Assembly (NCBI RefSeq): GCF_026241335.1
Contig: NZ_JAPHAV010000001.1
Span: 310,001-374,000, forward strand
Reading direction: 5' to 3'
DNA from: Ochrobactrum chromiisoli
Lineage (GTDB): Bacteria; Pseudomonadota; Alphaproteobacteria; Rhizobiales; Rhizobiaceae
Length of the DNA: 64,000 bases
Shown here: positions 54,804 through 64,000 of the stretch, one piece after another
Numbering within the stretch: the stretch's first letter is position 1
How the letters are laid out: every line of letters starts with the position of its first letter
Notes under the pieces: model-generated
The model's database searches: none
What the model saw: the letters and a program-made list of their open reading frames with translations, nothing else
Told to the model about the DNA's origin: nothing
Position numbers and translations under genes: made by a program

Positions 54804-57491
54804 TTAAGCAGCCAGATCGCGCAGAACGGTCTGCAGAATGCCGCCATTCTTCATGTAGTCGAGCTCATCCAGCGTATCGATACGGCAGATGAGTGGAACC
54901 TTCTTCACGCTGCCATCGGCATAAGTGATGGAAGCTTCGACCTTTTGGCGTGGGCGCACATCGGCAAGGCCTTCGATGGAGACGATTTCATCGCCCTTAA
55001 GACCGAGTGTCTGCCAGCTTGTGCCTTCCTCGAAGACGAAAGGCACAATGCCCATGCCAACGAGGTTGGAGCGGTGAATACGCTCAAACGACTGCGCAAT
55101 CACAGCCTTGACGCCGAGCAGATTGGTGCCCTTTGCAGCCCAGTCACGCGACGAGCCATTGCCATATTCGACGCCGGCAAAGATGACGAGCGGAACGCCC
55201 TCTGCCTTATATTCCATAGCGGCGTCGTAGATCGACATTTCTTCCTTCGACGGATAGTGAATGGTGTATCCACCTTCACGACCGTTTTCGCCCAGCATGT
55301 GATTGCGAATACGGATATTTGCAAACGTGCCGCGCATCATCACTTCATGGTTGCCGCGACGTGTGCCGTACTGGTTGAAGTCGGCAATGCCGACGCCATG
55401 GTCAAGCAGATACTTGCCAGCAGGTGACTGCGCCTTGATGGAACCGGCAGGTGAAATATGGTCGGTTGTGATCTTGTCGCCGAAGAGACCAAGCACACGC
55501 GCGCCTTTGACATCAGAAATCGTGCCAGCCGACTTGCCCATGCCCACAAAGTAAGGCGGGTTCTGCACATAGGTCGAATTGTCGTCCCATGCATAGGTCT
55601 GGCCAGCAGGAACCTGAACGGCCTGCCAGTTTTCGTCGCCCTTAAACACATCCGCATATTTCTCGGAGAAGATTTTGCGGGTGACATTCTTGGCGATGAA
55701 GTCCTGAATTTCCGCCGATGAAGGCCAGATATCGCGCAGGAATACCGGATTGCCATCTTGATCTTCGCCAAGCGGCTCTGTTGTCAGATCCTTGGTAACC
55801 GTACCGGCAAGCGCGTGAGCAACAACCAATGGCGGCGAAGCCAGGTAGTTTGCCTGAACGTCCGGCGAAACACGGCCTTCAAAGTTACGGTTACCGGAAA
55901 GAACGGCAGCCGCAATCAGACCCTTTTCATTGATGGTCTTGGAGATCGGCGCAGGCAATGGACCGGAATTGCCGATACAGGTCGTGCAGCCGAAGCCAAC
56001 GAGGTTGAAGCCGAGTGCATCAAGATCCTTCTGGAGGCCAGCGGATTCAAGATAAGCGGCCACAACCTGAGAACCGGGTGCGAGCGAGGTCTTGACCCAT
56101 GGCTTGGTCTTGAGACCTTTGGCAACCGCATTGCGCGCCAGAAGACCGGCAGCAATCAGCACGCTTGGGTTGGAGGTGTTGGTGCAGGACGTGATTGCGG
56201 CAATCGCCACATCGCCATGACCAAGATCATAGTCTTCACCTTCAACGGCATAACGTGTGGTCTGGCCGGTGGTCTTCTTGTACTCGGTTTCAAGCGAGGT
56301 TGCGAAGCCCGATGCAATGTTTTCCAGCGCAATGCGGCCTTCAGGACGCTTTGGACCAGCCATCGATGGAACAACGTCGCTCATGTCGAGTTCGAGAATG
56401 TCGGTAAAGACTGGGTCTTCGGAACCGGCTTCACGCCACATGCCCTGAGCACGCGAATAAGCTTCCACGAGCGCGAGGCGGTCTTCTGCACGACCGGTCG
56501 TGTTCATGTAGTTGAGCGTTTCCTTGTCGATCGGGAAGAAGCCGCAGGTTGCGCCATATTCCGGGCCCATATTGGCAATGGTCGCACGGTCGGCAAGCGT
56601 CATGTTTTCGAGGCCTTCGCCGAAGAATTCGACGAATTTGCCGACAACGCCCTTCTTGCGCAGCATCTGTGTGACGGTGAGCACGAGATCGGTTGCGGTC
56701 ACGCCTTCCTTGACTTTGCCTGTCAGGCGGAAGCCGATGACTTCTGGCAAAAGCATGGAAACGGGCTGGCCGAGCATGGCAGCTTCCGCTTCAATACCGC
56801 CAACACCCCAGCCAAGAACGCCAAGGCCATTGACCATGGTGGTGTGGGAATCGGTGCCAACGCAGGTATCAGGATAGGCAACGGTTTCGCCATCTTCTTC
56901 CTTGGTCCAGACGGCCTGTGCCAGATATTCAAGATTGACCTGATGGCAGATGCCGGTGCCCGGAGGAACAACACGGAAGTTCTTGAATGCCTGCTGGCCC
57001 CATTTGAGGAAGCGGTAGCGTTCGCCATTGCGCGCATATTCGAGGTCCACATTGGCCTTGAAAGCATTTGGATTGCCGAACTCATCGACGATCACCGAGT
57101 GGTCGATGACGAGATCGACAGGAACCAGCGGATTGATCTTTTCAGGATCGCCGCCCAGCGCCTTCAGACCATCGCGCATGGCTGCAAGGTCAACAACGGC
57201 TGGAACGCCGGTGAAGTCCTGCATCAGCACACGGGCCGGGCGATAAGCGATTTCAGCGCCTGCCGAGCCGCGATCATTGAGCCACTTTGCAACAGCTTCG
57301 ATGTCCGACTTCTTGACAGAGCGGTCGTCTTCGAAGCGGAGCAGGTTCTCAAGGAGAACCTTCATGGAGAAAGGAAGCTTGGATATGCCCGTCAAGCCGT
57401 TCTTTTCGGCTTCGGTCAGGCTGTAATAGACATAATCCTTACCGCCAACGGTAAGGGTTTTGCGGCATTTAAAGCTGTCGATGTGCGACAC
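54804..57491 (-). CDS. acnA: Aconitate hydratase A
   Basis: TCA-cycle enzyme (citrate to isocitrate) with a 4Fe-4S cluster; the protein can also bind RNA when it loses the cluster. 895 residues, the normal AcnA/IRP length. Key segments are [34 protein letters not shown], the cluster ligands in [12 protein letters not shown] and [15 protein letters not shown], and the swivel domain ending [20 protein letters not shown] with [12 protein letters not shown]. The GTG start at 57491 follows AAAGGACGAATGAA. The intergenic region to ccmA holds a CTTGTA...TTACAAG palindrome (57602-57621) around TATAAT. Confidence 0.97.
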   Translation of the reverse strand: MSHIDSFKCRKTLTVGGKDYVYYSLTEAEKNGLTGISKLPFSMKVLLENLLRFEDDRSVKKSDIEAVAKWLNDRGSAGAEIAYRPARVLMQDFTGVPAVVDLAAMRDGLKALGGDPEKINPLVPVDLVIDHSVIVDEFGNPNAFKANVDLEYARNGERYRFLKWGQQAFKNFRVVPPGTGICHQVNLEYLAQAVWTKEEDGETVAYPDTCVGTDSHTTMVNGLGVLGWGVGGIEAEAAMLGQPVSMLLPEVIGFRLTGKVKEGVTATDLVLTVTQMLRKKGVVGKFVEFFGEGLENMTLADRATIANMGPEYGATCGFFPIDKETLNYMNTTGRAEDRLALVEAYSRAQGMWREAGSEDPVFTDILELDMSDVVPSMAGPKRPEGRIALENIASGFATSLETEYKKTTGQTTRYAVEGEDYDLGHGDVAIAAITSCTNTSNPSVLIAAGLLARNAVAKGLKTKPWVKTSLAPGSQVVAAYLESAGLQKDLDALGFNLVGFGCTTCIGNSGPLPAPISKTINEKGLIAAAVLSGNRNFEGRVSPDVQANYLASPPLVVAHALAGTVTKDLTTEPLGEDQDGNPVFLRDIWPSSAEIQDFIAKNVTRKIFSEKYADVFKGDENWQAVQVPAGQTYAWDDNSTYVQNPPYFVGMGKSAGTISDVKGARVLGLFGDKITTDHISPAGSIKAQSPAGKYLLDHGVGIADFNQYGTRRGNHEVMMRGTFANIRIRNHMLGENGREGGYTIHYPSKEEMSIYDAAMEYKAEGVPLVIFAGVEYGNGSSRDWAAKGTNLLGVKAVIAQSFERIHRSNLVGMGIVPFVFEEGTSWQTLGLKGDEIVSIEGLADVRPRQKVEASITYADGSVKKVPLICRIDTLDELDYMKNGGILQTVLRDLAA

Positions 57492-57790
57492 TTCATTCGT
57501 CCTTTATGCTACTGGCCGGAAAACCAGGACGAACGCCTAGGCTAGCGTTTCAAGGACGCGCCAAGGTGCGGGTGCAGTCATTTCCGCTGTCCGTCCCGAA
57601 ACTTGTATAATAGGTTACAAGTGTTTGAGATCGGCCAAAATTCGTTTCCACACCGACCGCTGGCATGGTAGCCCTCATATAGAGAGTTTCCTAAAACGAT
57701 TCCAGACTGAATTTCGTGAATTTGCCCCCTTGCGGCGAAATGTTGCGATAGCCCCTTTTAGACGTTGCCAGAAGGGGCTGAGGAGAGAGA

Positions 57791-58408
57791 ATGCGGCTCA
57801 AAGCCGAAAATCTGGCAGGTGAGCGCGCGGGCGAGACGATCTTCGCAGGCCTTTCATTTGACTTGTCGTCGGGTGAAGCACTTATTGTCACCGGCCCGAA
57901 CGGCTCTGGAAAATCGACATTGCTGCGAATCATCTGTGGTCTTCTGGCGCCGGAAAACGGCACCATTGCGCTCTACGAAGACACTGTTTCGATGCCAGTG
58001 CGCGCTGCTTGCCATTATCTTGGCCATCTCAATGCAATGAAGCCCGCTTTGAGCGTGCGCGAGAATCTTTTGTTCTGGCAAAAATTTAATGGTGCTGCAC
58101 GCTTCGATATTGAAGAGGCACTGGAGGCAGTCGATCTGCCGGGCGTTGACCATCTGCCTTTTGGCTATCTGTCAACCGGGCAGAAGCGCCGTGTTTCCAT
58201 TGCCAAACTGCTGATCAGTCATCGCCCGGTCTGGATTGTCGATGAGCCGACCGCCGGTCTCGACAAGGCATCCGAGGCGCGCTTTGCAGAACTGATGCGC
58301 GATCACAGGCGTGAGGGCGGCATGGTGATTGCCGCAACGCATATTCCGCTTGGTCTGACGGGGATCAAATCGCTCGACATGGCCGCCTATGCGCCCGAGG
58401 TGGCGTGA
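57791..58408 (+). CDS. ccmA: Heme exporter ATP-binding protein CcmA
   Basis: ATPase of the CcmABCD complex that releases holo-CcmE during cytochrome c maturation. 205 residues. Walker A is TGPNGSGKSTLLRIICGL, the signature is GYLSTGQKRRVSIAKLLI, and Walker B is VWIVDEPTAGLDKAS; the STGQ variant is typical of CcmA. The ATG follows GAGGAGAGAGA. It overlaps ccmB by one base and starts a ccmABCDG operon. Confidence 0.95.
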   Translation: MRLKAENLAGERAGETIFAGLSFDLSSGEALIVTGPNGSGKSTLLRIICGLLAPENGTIALYEDTVSMPVRAACHYLGHLNAMKPALSVRENLLFWQKFNGAARFDIEEALEAVDLPGVDHLPFGYLSTGQKRRVSIAKLLISHRPVWIVDEPTAGLDKASEARFAELMRDHRREGGMVIAATHIPLGLTGIKSLDMAAYAPEVA

Positions 58409-59073
58409 TGGGAGCACTGTTTATCAGAGATTTGCGTTTGGGTTTTCGTGCCGGTGGCGGCGCACTGATCGGGATTTTGTTCTTTCTGGCTGTCATTTCA
58501 GTGATGCCGTTTGGTGTCGGCCCTGATCTTAATCTGCTCTCGCGCATTGGTCCGGCCATGTTATGGATCGGCGCTTTGCTGGCAACACTTCTTGGCCTCG
58601 ACCGGCTGTTTCAGGCGGACCGAGAAGATGGCTCGCTTGATCTGCTGCTGATTGGTGCAGACCGCCATATGCTGGCTTTTACAGTCTTTGTGAAATGTCT
58701 TGCCCATTGGGTGGCGAGCGTTTTGCCGCTGGTCATTGCGTCACCCATGTTGGGGCTGTTCATGAATATGGATATGACCGCAACCGCTGCAACTGCGCTG
58801 ACACTTCTGGTCGGAACGCCAGCCATTGCTTTCATCGGCGCAGTCGGTGCGGCATTGGCGGTGGCGCTTCCGCGCGGCGGCTTGCTGGTTTCGGTGATCG
58901 TGCTGCCGCTGACCATTCCGGTGCTGATTTTCGGTGTCTCGGCTTCATATGGCGCGACCGATGCTGTGGCCCCATTCTTTGCGCCGTTTCTGATTCTGTG
59001 TGCGCTGACTTTGTTTTTTGCTGTTTTAGGGCCGTTGGCAGCTGCTGCATCTTTAAAAAGTTCGGCGGATTGA
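58408..59073 (+). CDS. ccmB: Heme exporter permease CcmB
   Basis: A 221-residue inner-membrane protein with six helices. It starts LFIRDLRLGFRAGGGALIG and then ISVMPFGVGPDLNLLSRIGP, the conserved CcmB opening. ALLATLLGLDRLFQADREDG and LLLIGADRHMLAFTVFVKCL are also typical. ATG 58408 overlaps the ccmA stop; GTG 58405 is possible. The stop codon shares its last two bases with a palindromic repeat that separates it from ccmC. Confidence 0.95.
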   Translation: MGALFIRDLRLGFRAGGGALIGILFFLAVISVMPFGVGPDLNLLSRIGPAMLWIGALLATLLGLDRLFQADREDGSLDLLLIGADRHMLAFTVFVKCLAHWVASVLPLVIASPMLGLFMNMDMTATAATALTLLVGTPAIAFIGAVGAALAVALPRGGLLVSVIVLPLTIPVLIFGVSASYGATDAVAPFFAPFLILCALTLFFAVLGPLAAAASLKSSAD

Positions 59074-59120
59074 GCATGATCCCGAAAAGTGGGAACCGGT
59101 TTTCGGATAAGATCATGCTC
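59072..59120. repeat. 49-bp palindromic repeat, copy 1, between ccmB and ccmC
   Basis: GAGCATGATC / GATCATGCTC arms with the CCGAAAA...TTTTCGG core, differing from the mccA copy (1730-1778) at one core position (GATAAG against GACAAG). It begins within the ccmB stop codon. Confidence 0.9.
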
Positions 59121-59129
59121 GAAAATAAT

Positions 59130-59174
59130 GTGATCCCGAAAAGTGGGAATCCGTTTTCGGATAAGATCAGGCTC
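59130..59174. repeat. Palindromic repeat, copy 2, between ccmB and ccmC
   Basis: GTGATC...GATCAGGCTC flanks with the same core and one extra change (GGGAATCCG). It is direct tandem to copy 1 with about 10 bases between. Confidence 0.85.
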
Positions 59175-59239
59175 GGCGGATTGACGCAGTTGATTACGGT
59201 CAATTGAACGGCATATCGCGTCAGGTATAAGTATAGGCC

Positions 59240-60040
59240 ATGACGAATGACATGATGAAAACCCAAAGCTGGCTCGATCTGGCAAACCCGACCCGCTTTC
59301 TCGCTTTTGCGGGTAAGGTTCTGCCGTGGCTTGGAGGCTTTGCCGGGCTGTTTCTGGCAGCCGGGCTTTATATGGTTTTTCTGTCGCCGGATGATTATCA
59401 GCAGGGTCTGACTGTCCGCATCATGTATATCCATGTGCCTTTCGCCTGGCTTTCGATGATGTGCTATTCGATCATGGCAATCTCGGCCCTGGGGACGCTG
59501 GTCTGGCGCCATCCGCTGGCGGATGTCTCAATCCGCGCAGCGGCTCCCTTGGGCGCGGTGTTCACAGCGCTTGCACTTGCAACCGGCTCGCTCTGGGGCA
59601 AGCCGATGTGGGGCACATGGTGGGTGTGGGATGCGCGATTAACTTCCGTGTTCGTGCTGTTTTTGATGTATCTCGGCATTATTGCGCTGTCGCGCGCCAT
59701 GGATGATCCGGCCAAAAGTGCAAAGTCCGTCGCCGTCCTCACACTGGTTGGTTTTATCAATATTCCGATTATCAAATTCTCGGTCGACTGGTGGAACACA
59801 TTGCATCAACCCGCTTCGGTTTTCCGCATGGATGGTCCGACGATTGACGGCTCTATGCTGCGGCCGCTTTTTGTGATGGCGATCGGCTTCACGCTGCTGT
59901 TTCTCACATTGCACATGATGGCGATGCGCAATGAAATCTGGCGTCGTCGCGTGGCTATGATGAAAAAGCTTGCAGCCCGCAATGCAGATCGCAGCCGTAT
60001 GAAAAAAGTGCGTGTGGAAGCACAGGAGGCAACGCAATGA
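59240..60040 (+). CDS. ccmC: Heme exporter protein CcmC
   Basis: A 266-residue heme-handling membrane protein that loads heme onto CcmE. Six helices; the tryptophan-rich heme motif WGTWWVWDARLTSVFVLFLM is present, flanked by the ligand histidines in MYIHVPFAWLSM and WWNTLHQPASVFRM. The stop overlaps ccmD as ATGA. The 165-base gap from ccmB is filled mainly by two palindromic repeats, which may attenuate or process the transcript. Confidence 0.96.
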   Translation: MTNDMMKTQSWLDLANPTRFLAFAGKVLPWLGGFAGLFLAAGLYMVFLSPDDYQQGLTVRIMYIHVPFAWLSMMCYSIMAISALGTLVWRHPLADVSIRAAAPLGAVFTALALATGSLWGKPMWGTWWVWDARLTSVFVLFLMYLGIIALSRAMDDPAKSAKSVAVLTLVGFINIPIIKFSVDWWNTLHQPASVFRMDGPTIDGSMLRPLFVMAIGFTLLFLTLHMMAMRNEIWRRRVAMMKKLAARNADRSRMKKVRVEAQEATQ

Positions 60041-60201
60041 GCCATTTCGCTTATGTGGCGATCTCCTATGGCATCGCCGCCGCAGCCCTCGCCATCACGA
60101 TTGGCTGGATACTGATCGATCAGCGCATTCAGAAAAATGAGATCAAACGGCTTGAAGCGCAAGGCGTGCGCCGCCGCTCGGCAAAGAGTTCTGCGCAATG
60201 A
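60037..60201 (+). CDS. ccmD: Heme exporter small subunit CcmD
   Basis: A 54-residue single-helix protein, MSHFAYVAISYGIAAAALAI followed by TIGWILIDQRIQKNEIKRLE. The aromatic N-terminus, one membrane helix and charged helical tail are those of CcmD, which stabilises holo-CcmE binding to CcmABC. Starts and stops overlap by 4 bases with ccmC upstream and ccmG downstream, which fixes both ends. Confidence 0.92.
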   Translation: MSHFAYVAISYGIAAAALAITIGWILIDQRIQKNEIKRLEAQGVRRRSAKSSAQ

Positions 60202-60797
60202 GTGAAGCCGATACCGCTAAAAAGCCCCGCATATTGGTGGCGCTGCTGCCTTTGCTAATCTTCGTTGGCCTTGCCGCGATCTTTGCCGTGCAGCTTTTAT
60301 CCGGCAAAGACAATACGACCATTCCTTCGGCCTTGATTGGCAGACAGGCACCGCCAACCAATCTTCCGCCCGTCGAAGGCCTTCTGCGCGATGGTGCGCC
60401 CGTGCCGGGGCTCAACAGCGAAGATTTCAAAACGGGCCCTGGGGGCAAGCTCACGCTCGTCAATGTCTGGGGATCATGGTGCGTACCATGCCGTCAGGAG
60501 CATCCGCTTTTGATGGAAATCGCCAAGGACAAGCGCATTCGTGTGGTTGGCCTCAATTACAAGGACCAACCCGAAAACGCCCGCCGTTTTCTTGGCGATC
60601 TCGGCAATCCCTTTGCTGCCGTGGGCGCAGACCGCGCGGGACGCTCCGCCATTGAATGGGGGGTCTACGGCGTGCCGGAAACCTTCCTCGTCGATGCAGA
60701 CGGTAAGATCGTTTACAAGCATGTCGGGCCGTTTACGCCGGAGTCGGTCAAGAACGATTTGATGCCTGCGGTGGCGAGGGCTTTTAAAGCTGATTAA
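60198..60797 (+). CDS. ccmG: Thiol:disulfide interchange protein CcmG/DsbE
   Basis: Membrane-anchored periplasmic thioredoxin that keeps apocytochrome c cysteines reduced. 199 residues. The N-terminal helix is LVALLPLLIFVGLAAIFAVQ (about 13-32). The active site is WGSWCVPCRQEHP with Cys95 and Cys98. NYKDQPENARRFLGDLGNPF and the cis-Pro loop GVYGVPETFLVDADGK follow. Last gene of the ccm operon here; its stop converges on the DUF4238 gene with a 4-base overlap. Confidence 0.95.
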   Translation: MSEADTAKKPRILVALLPLLIFVGLAAIFAVQLLSGKDNTTIPSALIGRQAPPTNLPPVEGLLRDGAPVPGLNSEDFKTGPGGKLTLVNVWGSWCVPCRQEHPLLMEIAKDKRIRVVGLNYKDQPENARRFLGDLGNPFAAVGADRAGRSAIEWGVYGVPETFLVDADGKIVYKHVGPFTPESVKNDLMPAVARAFKAD

Positions 60798-61756
60798 AAA
60801 GGCTCGTGTCCGTGTAGTTCGCGAGCAAATTCGTTATCATTGGCTTTTGAGAAGGCTTCTTTTAATGATGGGATGTGATTATCAAAGGTTTCCCTGAATT
60901 TATTAGATAAACTGAATTTGTCTATTGAGTTCATCCGTTTTTGAATAAATCTTAAGTGCTGATCATTAATAGCATAAGCGAGCCTTTTACTCGATAGGGC
61001 GAACAAATTATTAAATTTGAGTCGGACGGTCTGTAAAGGAGCTGCTCTTAATTGATTAGCTGTATCCTCACTTTGATACGCAAAAAATAAATGATGGGGC
61101 GAAATCGGGCAGGCCAACCAGCCTTGAGAATTATTAAAAGGTGTATCGAAAATAACGGGTCTATCTGAAGTGATAAAATCATAGTTACGTACATAAAGTA
61201 CGAACCATTTCATTTTGAGAATTCCATCGATTATTCTTTTGTTGGACATTATCTCTGGTAATTTAAGCATGGCTTTCTGAGGCGCAGACGCGATTATCTC
61301 AGTACTAATTTGATCGAATTGATTATCCGAAGCGCGTCGAATAGTATTATATACTGTTTCGAATTCAGGTATGATAGACTTGTAGAGATCGTGCAACGAT
61401 GCCTTAAAATTTAAAATGTCATCCGGCATTCTCAACATCAAAGTTGCGATAAATTGAGCCCAAGCATGTCGCTGGGCTGGGGAAAGCGATTGTTTAGATA
61501 ATAATAGTTTTTGCGCTTCAGCAGCTCGGCTGTCGATAGGGGACAAAAATTCTGTTTCAATTTTCTGCGCAGCTTCGTCTGGGAGGCCGTCAATAGCATA
61601 CAAACGATAGATATAGCCCGTAGCTGCGGGGTGAACTCGTCGCGGCTTTACAACGTTACCGTAAGGTCTGCTGAACTCAACAAGGGTATCTGCTTCTCCA
61701 GTCCATTGTTTGAGGTAAAAAACGGGAAGAAAATGATGCTTTTTTGGAGCGGCCAT
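60794..61756 (-). CDS. DUF4238 family protein, AT-rich and probably acquired
   Basis: A 320-residue soluble protein. It opens with the DUF4238 signature: KKHHFLPVFYLKQWTG, then SRPYGNVVKPRRVHP and YIYRLYAIDGLPDEAAQKIE. WAQFIATLMLRMPDDILNFK and NYDFITSDRPVIFDTPFNNS, then ACPISPHHLFFAYQ, are also in the usual order. Function is unknown. The gene is visibly richer in A and T than both neighbours and uses codons such as TTA and ATA that they avoid. It sits alone between the ccm operon and ilvD, overlapping ccmG by 4 bases. This suggests horizontal acquisition. Confidence 0.85.
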   Translation of the reverse strand: MAAPKKHHFLPVFYLKQWTGEADTLVEFSRPYGNVVKPRRVHPAATGYIYRLYAIDGLPDEAAQKIETEFLSPIDSRAAEAQKLLLSKQSLSPAQRHAWAQFIATLMLRMPDDILNFKASLHDLYKSIIPEFETVYNTIRRASDNQFDQISTEIIASAPQKAMLKLPEIMSNKRIIDGILKMKWFVLYVRNYDFITSDRPVIFDTPFNNSQGWLACPISPHHLFFAYQSEDTANQLRAAPLQTVRLKFNNLFALSSKRLAYAINDQHLRFIQKRMNSIDKFSLSNKFRETFDNHIPSLKEAFSKANDNEFARELHGHEPF

Positions 61757-61868
61757 TATTTTATCTAAATCCTAAAAACGGACTTGAATATTTTACCGGA
61801 GAAGCCGTCCAAGAATCACCCCCTCCCCGCATGAAGGAAGGGTTTGATTACTGCATCTGAATTTTCAA

Positions 61869-63704
61869 TCAATCCGGCAATTTCCGCACCGCGCCCTTGG
61901 CAGCACTCGTTGCCATGGAAGCGTAAGCTTTGAGCGCGGTTGAAACCTTGCGCTTGCGCTCTTCAAGCGGCTTCCAGCCGGATGCATCCTGCTCGGCGCG
62001 GCGTTCCGCCAGCGTTGCATCATCAACAGCCAGATGGATTTTGCGGTTTGGAATGTCGATATCGATAATATCGCCTTCGCGCACCAGACCGATCGTGCCG
62101 CCTTCGGCTGCTTCCGGCGAAACGTGACCAATTGAAAGACCCGAAGAGCCGCCCGAAAAACGTCCGTCAGTGACCAGCGCGCAAGCCTTACCGAGGCCCT
62201 TCGATTTCAGGTAGCTGGTTGGGTAGAGCATTTCCTGCATACCCGGACCGCCGCGCGGACCTTCATAGCGGATCAGCACAATGTCGCCAGCCTTGATCTT
62301 GCCGTTCAGGATACCGAGCACGGCAGAATCCTGGCTTTCGAAGATGCGGGCAGGGCCGGAGAATTTCAGAATGGAATCATCCACGCCTGCCGTCTTCACG
62401 ATGCAGCCGTCTTCAGCCAGATTGCCGTAAAGCACGGCCAGACCGCCATCCTGACTAAACGCATGTTCTCTCGAACGGATAACGCCCGTTTCACGGTTCG
62501 TATCAACGCTGTCAAAGCGGCGTTCCTGGCTGAATGCAACCTGTGTCGGCACGCCGCCGGGGGCCGCCGAATAGAACTTGTGCACCATTTCACTGTTGGT
62601 GCGCGTCACGTCCCAATGATCGAGCGCCTTGCCCATGGTTTCACTATGGATGGTCGGCAGATCGGTATTGATCAGCCCTGCCTTGTCGAGCTGGCCGAGA
62701 ATGCCCATAATGCCGCCTGCACGATGCACATCTTCCATGTGAACCGTATTGTTGGCAGGCGCGACCTTACAAAGAACCGGCACGCGGCGCGACAGACGGT
62801 CAATATCGGCCATGGTGAAGTCGATTTCGGCTTCCTGTGCAGCCGCCAGAAGATGCAGGACCGTATTGGTCGATCCGCCCATGGCAATATCAAGCGTCAT
62901 GGCGTTTTCAAAAGCCGGGACGCTTGCAATCGAGCGCGGCAGGACGCTGTCGTCGTTCTGCTCATAATAACGGCGCGCGAGATCGACAACCAGATGACCG
63001 GCTTCCACAAACAGGCGCTTGCGGTCGGCATGGGTTGCGAGCGTCGAACCATTGCCCGGCAGCGACAGGCCAAGTGCTTCTGTGAGGCAGTTCATCGAAT
63101 TGGCGGTGAACATGCCCGAGCATGAGCCACAGGTTGGGCAGGCAGAGCGCTCAATCGCCTTGACCTGATCGTCGGTATAGTGGTCATCGGCGGCAGCAAC
63201 CATGGCGTCCACGAGGTCGAGCTTCTTGACCTGATCGTCCCACACGACCTTGCCAGCTTCCATCGGACCGCCGGAAACGAAAACGACCGGAATATTGAGG
63301 CGCAGCGAGGCCATCAGCATGCCGGGCGTGATCTTGTCGCAGTTGGAAATGCACACCATCGCATCGGCACAATGGGCATTGACCATATATTCCACCGAGT
63401 CGGCGATCAGCTCGCGCGATGGCAGCGAATAGAGCATGCCGTCATGACCCATGGCGATGCCGTCATCGACCGCAATGGTGTTGAATTCTTTCGCAACGCC
63501 ACCAGCGCTTTCGATTTCACGGGCAACCAGCTGGCCCAAATCTTTCAGATGCACATGGCCCGGCACGAACTGGGTGAACGAGTTCACCACGGCAATGATT
63601 GGCTTGCCAAAATCCTCATCCTTCATGCCGGTGGCGCGCCATAGGCCGCGCGCGCCAGCCATATTGCGGCCGTGGGTGGTAGTACGCGAACGATAAGGAG
63701 GCAT
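61869..63704 (-). CDS. ilvD: Dihydroxy-acid dehydratase
   Basis: Fe-S enzyme of valine, leucine and isoleucine synthesis. 611 residues, normal length. [20 protein letters not shown] is the typical start. The cluster cysteines are in [15 protein letters not shown] and [19 protein letters not shown], and [12 protein letters not shown] and [20 protein letters not shown] follow. The ATG at 63704 after AAAGGTTTG is chosen; the longer frame to 63770 is non-family sequence. No gene is seen in the 230 bases upstream. Confidence 0.97.
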   Translation of the reverse strand: MPPYRSRTTTHGRNMAGARGLWRATGMKDEDFGKPIIAVVNSFTQFVPGHVHLKDLGQLVAREIESAGGVAKEFNTIAVDDGIAMGHDGMLYSLPSRELIADSVEYMVNAHCADAMVCISNCDKITPGMLMASLRLNIPVVFVSGGPMEAGKVVWDDQVKKLDLVDAMVAAADDHYTDDQVKAIERSACPTCGSCSGMFTANSMNCLTEALGLSLPGNGSTLATHADRKRLFVEAGHLVVDLARRYYEQNDDSVLPRSIASVPAFENAMTLDIAMGGSTNTVLHLLAAAQEAEIDFTMADIDRLSRRVPVLCKVAPANNTVHMEDVHRAGGIMGILGQLDKAGLINTDLPTIHSETMGKALDHWDVTRTNSEMVHKFYSAAPGGVPTQVAFSQERRFDSVDTNRETGVIRSREHAFSQDGGLAVLYGNLAEDGCIVKTAGVDDSILKFSGPARIFESQDSAVLGILNGKIKAGDIVLIRYEGPRGGPGMQEMLYPTSYLKSKGLGKACALVTDGRFSGGSSGLSIGHVSPEAAEGGTIGLVREGDIIDIDIPNRKIHLAVDDATLAERRAEQDASGWKPLEERKRKVSTALKAYASMATSAAKGAVRKLPD

Positions 63705-63935
63705 TTTCAAACCTTTTAGGAACTGTTCTAATTTGGTCGTCGGTATGCCAGAATCACCCGCTCTACGCAAAGCGCAAATTGCCCCAGCGCCTGCACTGGT
63801 GCGCTATTTTCAAGCACATCGCATTCAGCGGAAATGTTCAGGCGTGCAATCATAATTGCCGACACCGACCGCCCCAACTTAGCATATTGTTGATATAATG
63901 CAAAAGATTTTACGCTTTAAACGTAAGGAAATTTC

Positions 63936-64000
63936 TTAAACGCCGCTCGTTGCTTCCGCCAAGGCGCTGTCAATCAACGCATTGACGGTTTTCATGCACT
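63936..64000 (-). CDS. Possible 3' end of a gene running off the window
   Basis: On the minus strand the last bases give MKTVNALIDSALAEATSGV followed by TAA at 63936-63938, open to the window edge. The composition is coding-like, but about 20 codons are too few for a family call. Confidence 0.3.
   Translation of the reverse strand, partial: CMKTVNALIDSALAEATSGV

Noticed and set aside
55758-57545. 595-codon open frame antisense to acnA
   Set aside because: It mirrors the codon structure of acnA on the other strand, has no family-like motifs and no RBS; acnA is certain.

Overview
The window is a gene-dense stretch of chromosome from an alphaproteobacterium of the order Rhizobiales, most likely the Brucella/Ochrobactrum group. 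Supporting signs are an invasion-associated-locus-B protein, an imuA-imuB-dnaE2 mutasome behind an alphaproteobacterial LexA box (GTTC-N7-GTTC), a structured leader of the rhizobial ybhL type, DUF2794/DUF1223/DUF2946 proteins, and several families of short palindromic repeats scattered between genes. The species assignment is inference from gene content and style, without a database search.

Layout. 1-3.5 kb: end of a leucine-degradation operon (methylcrotonyl-CoA carboxylase alpha, HMG-CoA lyase, methylglutaconyl-CoA hydratase), then an orphan branched-chain amino-acid binding protein. 5-7.7 kb: a membrane-anchored tyrosine phosphatase, a small unknown protein, a candidate sRNA, a Dabb protein and a molybdopterin-binding-domain protein. 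7.7-13 kb: cyoABCD (cytochrome bo3 ubiquinol oxidase), bracketed on both sides by tandem arrays of the same 56-57 bp palindromic unit. 13.3-22.2 kb: an SH3 protein, tamA-tamB (tamB carries an 11-G run), a lipoprotein L,D-transpeptidase and a tiny secreted protein. 22.3-23.4 kb: a two-gene Cys-containing unknown operon facing a candidate sRNA, with an Irr/ICE-like palindrome between them. 23.4-32.4 kb: copper-related secreted proteins, glyoxalase I, Mrp ATPase, phosphoglucomutase, a small kinase, an FAH-family hydrolase, three small unknown genes, a lytic transglycosylase and a HlyIII protein. 32.5-38 kb: the SOS mutasome. 38.1-39.3 kb: a ParD-like protein coupled to methionine aminopeptidase, preceded by a triple 11-bp direct repeat. 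39.4-50.9 kb: argG, a LysE exporter, rlmN, ialB, a YkvA protein, a possible Cys/His hydrolase, phhB, LMW-PTP, thpR, and divergent tesA and ybbA/ybbP-like genes. 51-54.8 kb: BI-1/YccA protein under a ybhL-type leader, GNAT, DUF2794, a strongly structured candidate ncRNA, DUF1223. 54.8-63.7 kb: aconitase, ccmABCDG (cytochrome c maturation), an AT-rich DUF4238 gene that looks acquired, and ilvD. The window opens inside mccA and may close inside a gene whose last codons are seen at the very end.

How the genes fit: most are core metabolism and envelope biology (respiration through Cyo and cytochrome c maturation; outer-membrane assembly through TamAB; peptidoglycan remodelling through the L,D-transpeptidase and transglycosylase). 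The least explained parts are non-coding: three candidate sRNAs, the ICE-like palindrome, the 38.1 kb direct repeats, and the palindromic repeats, one of which supplies the last codons of mccA and others of which touch stop codons of ccmB and dnaE2.
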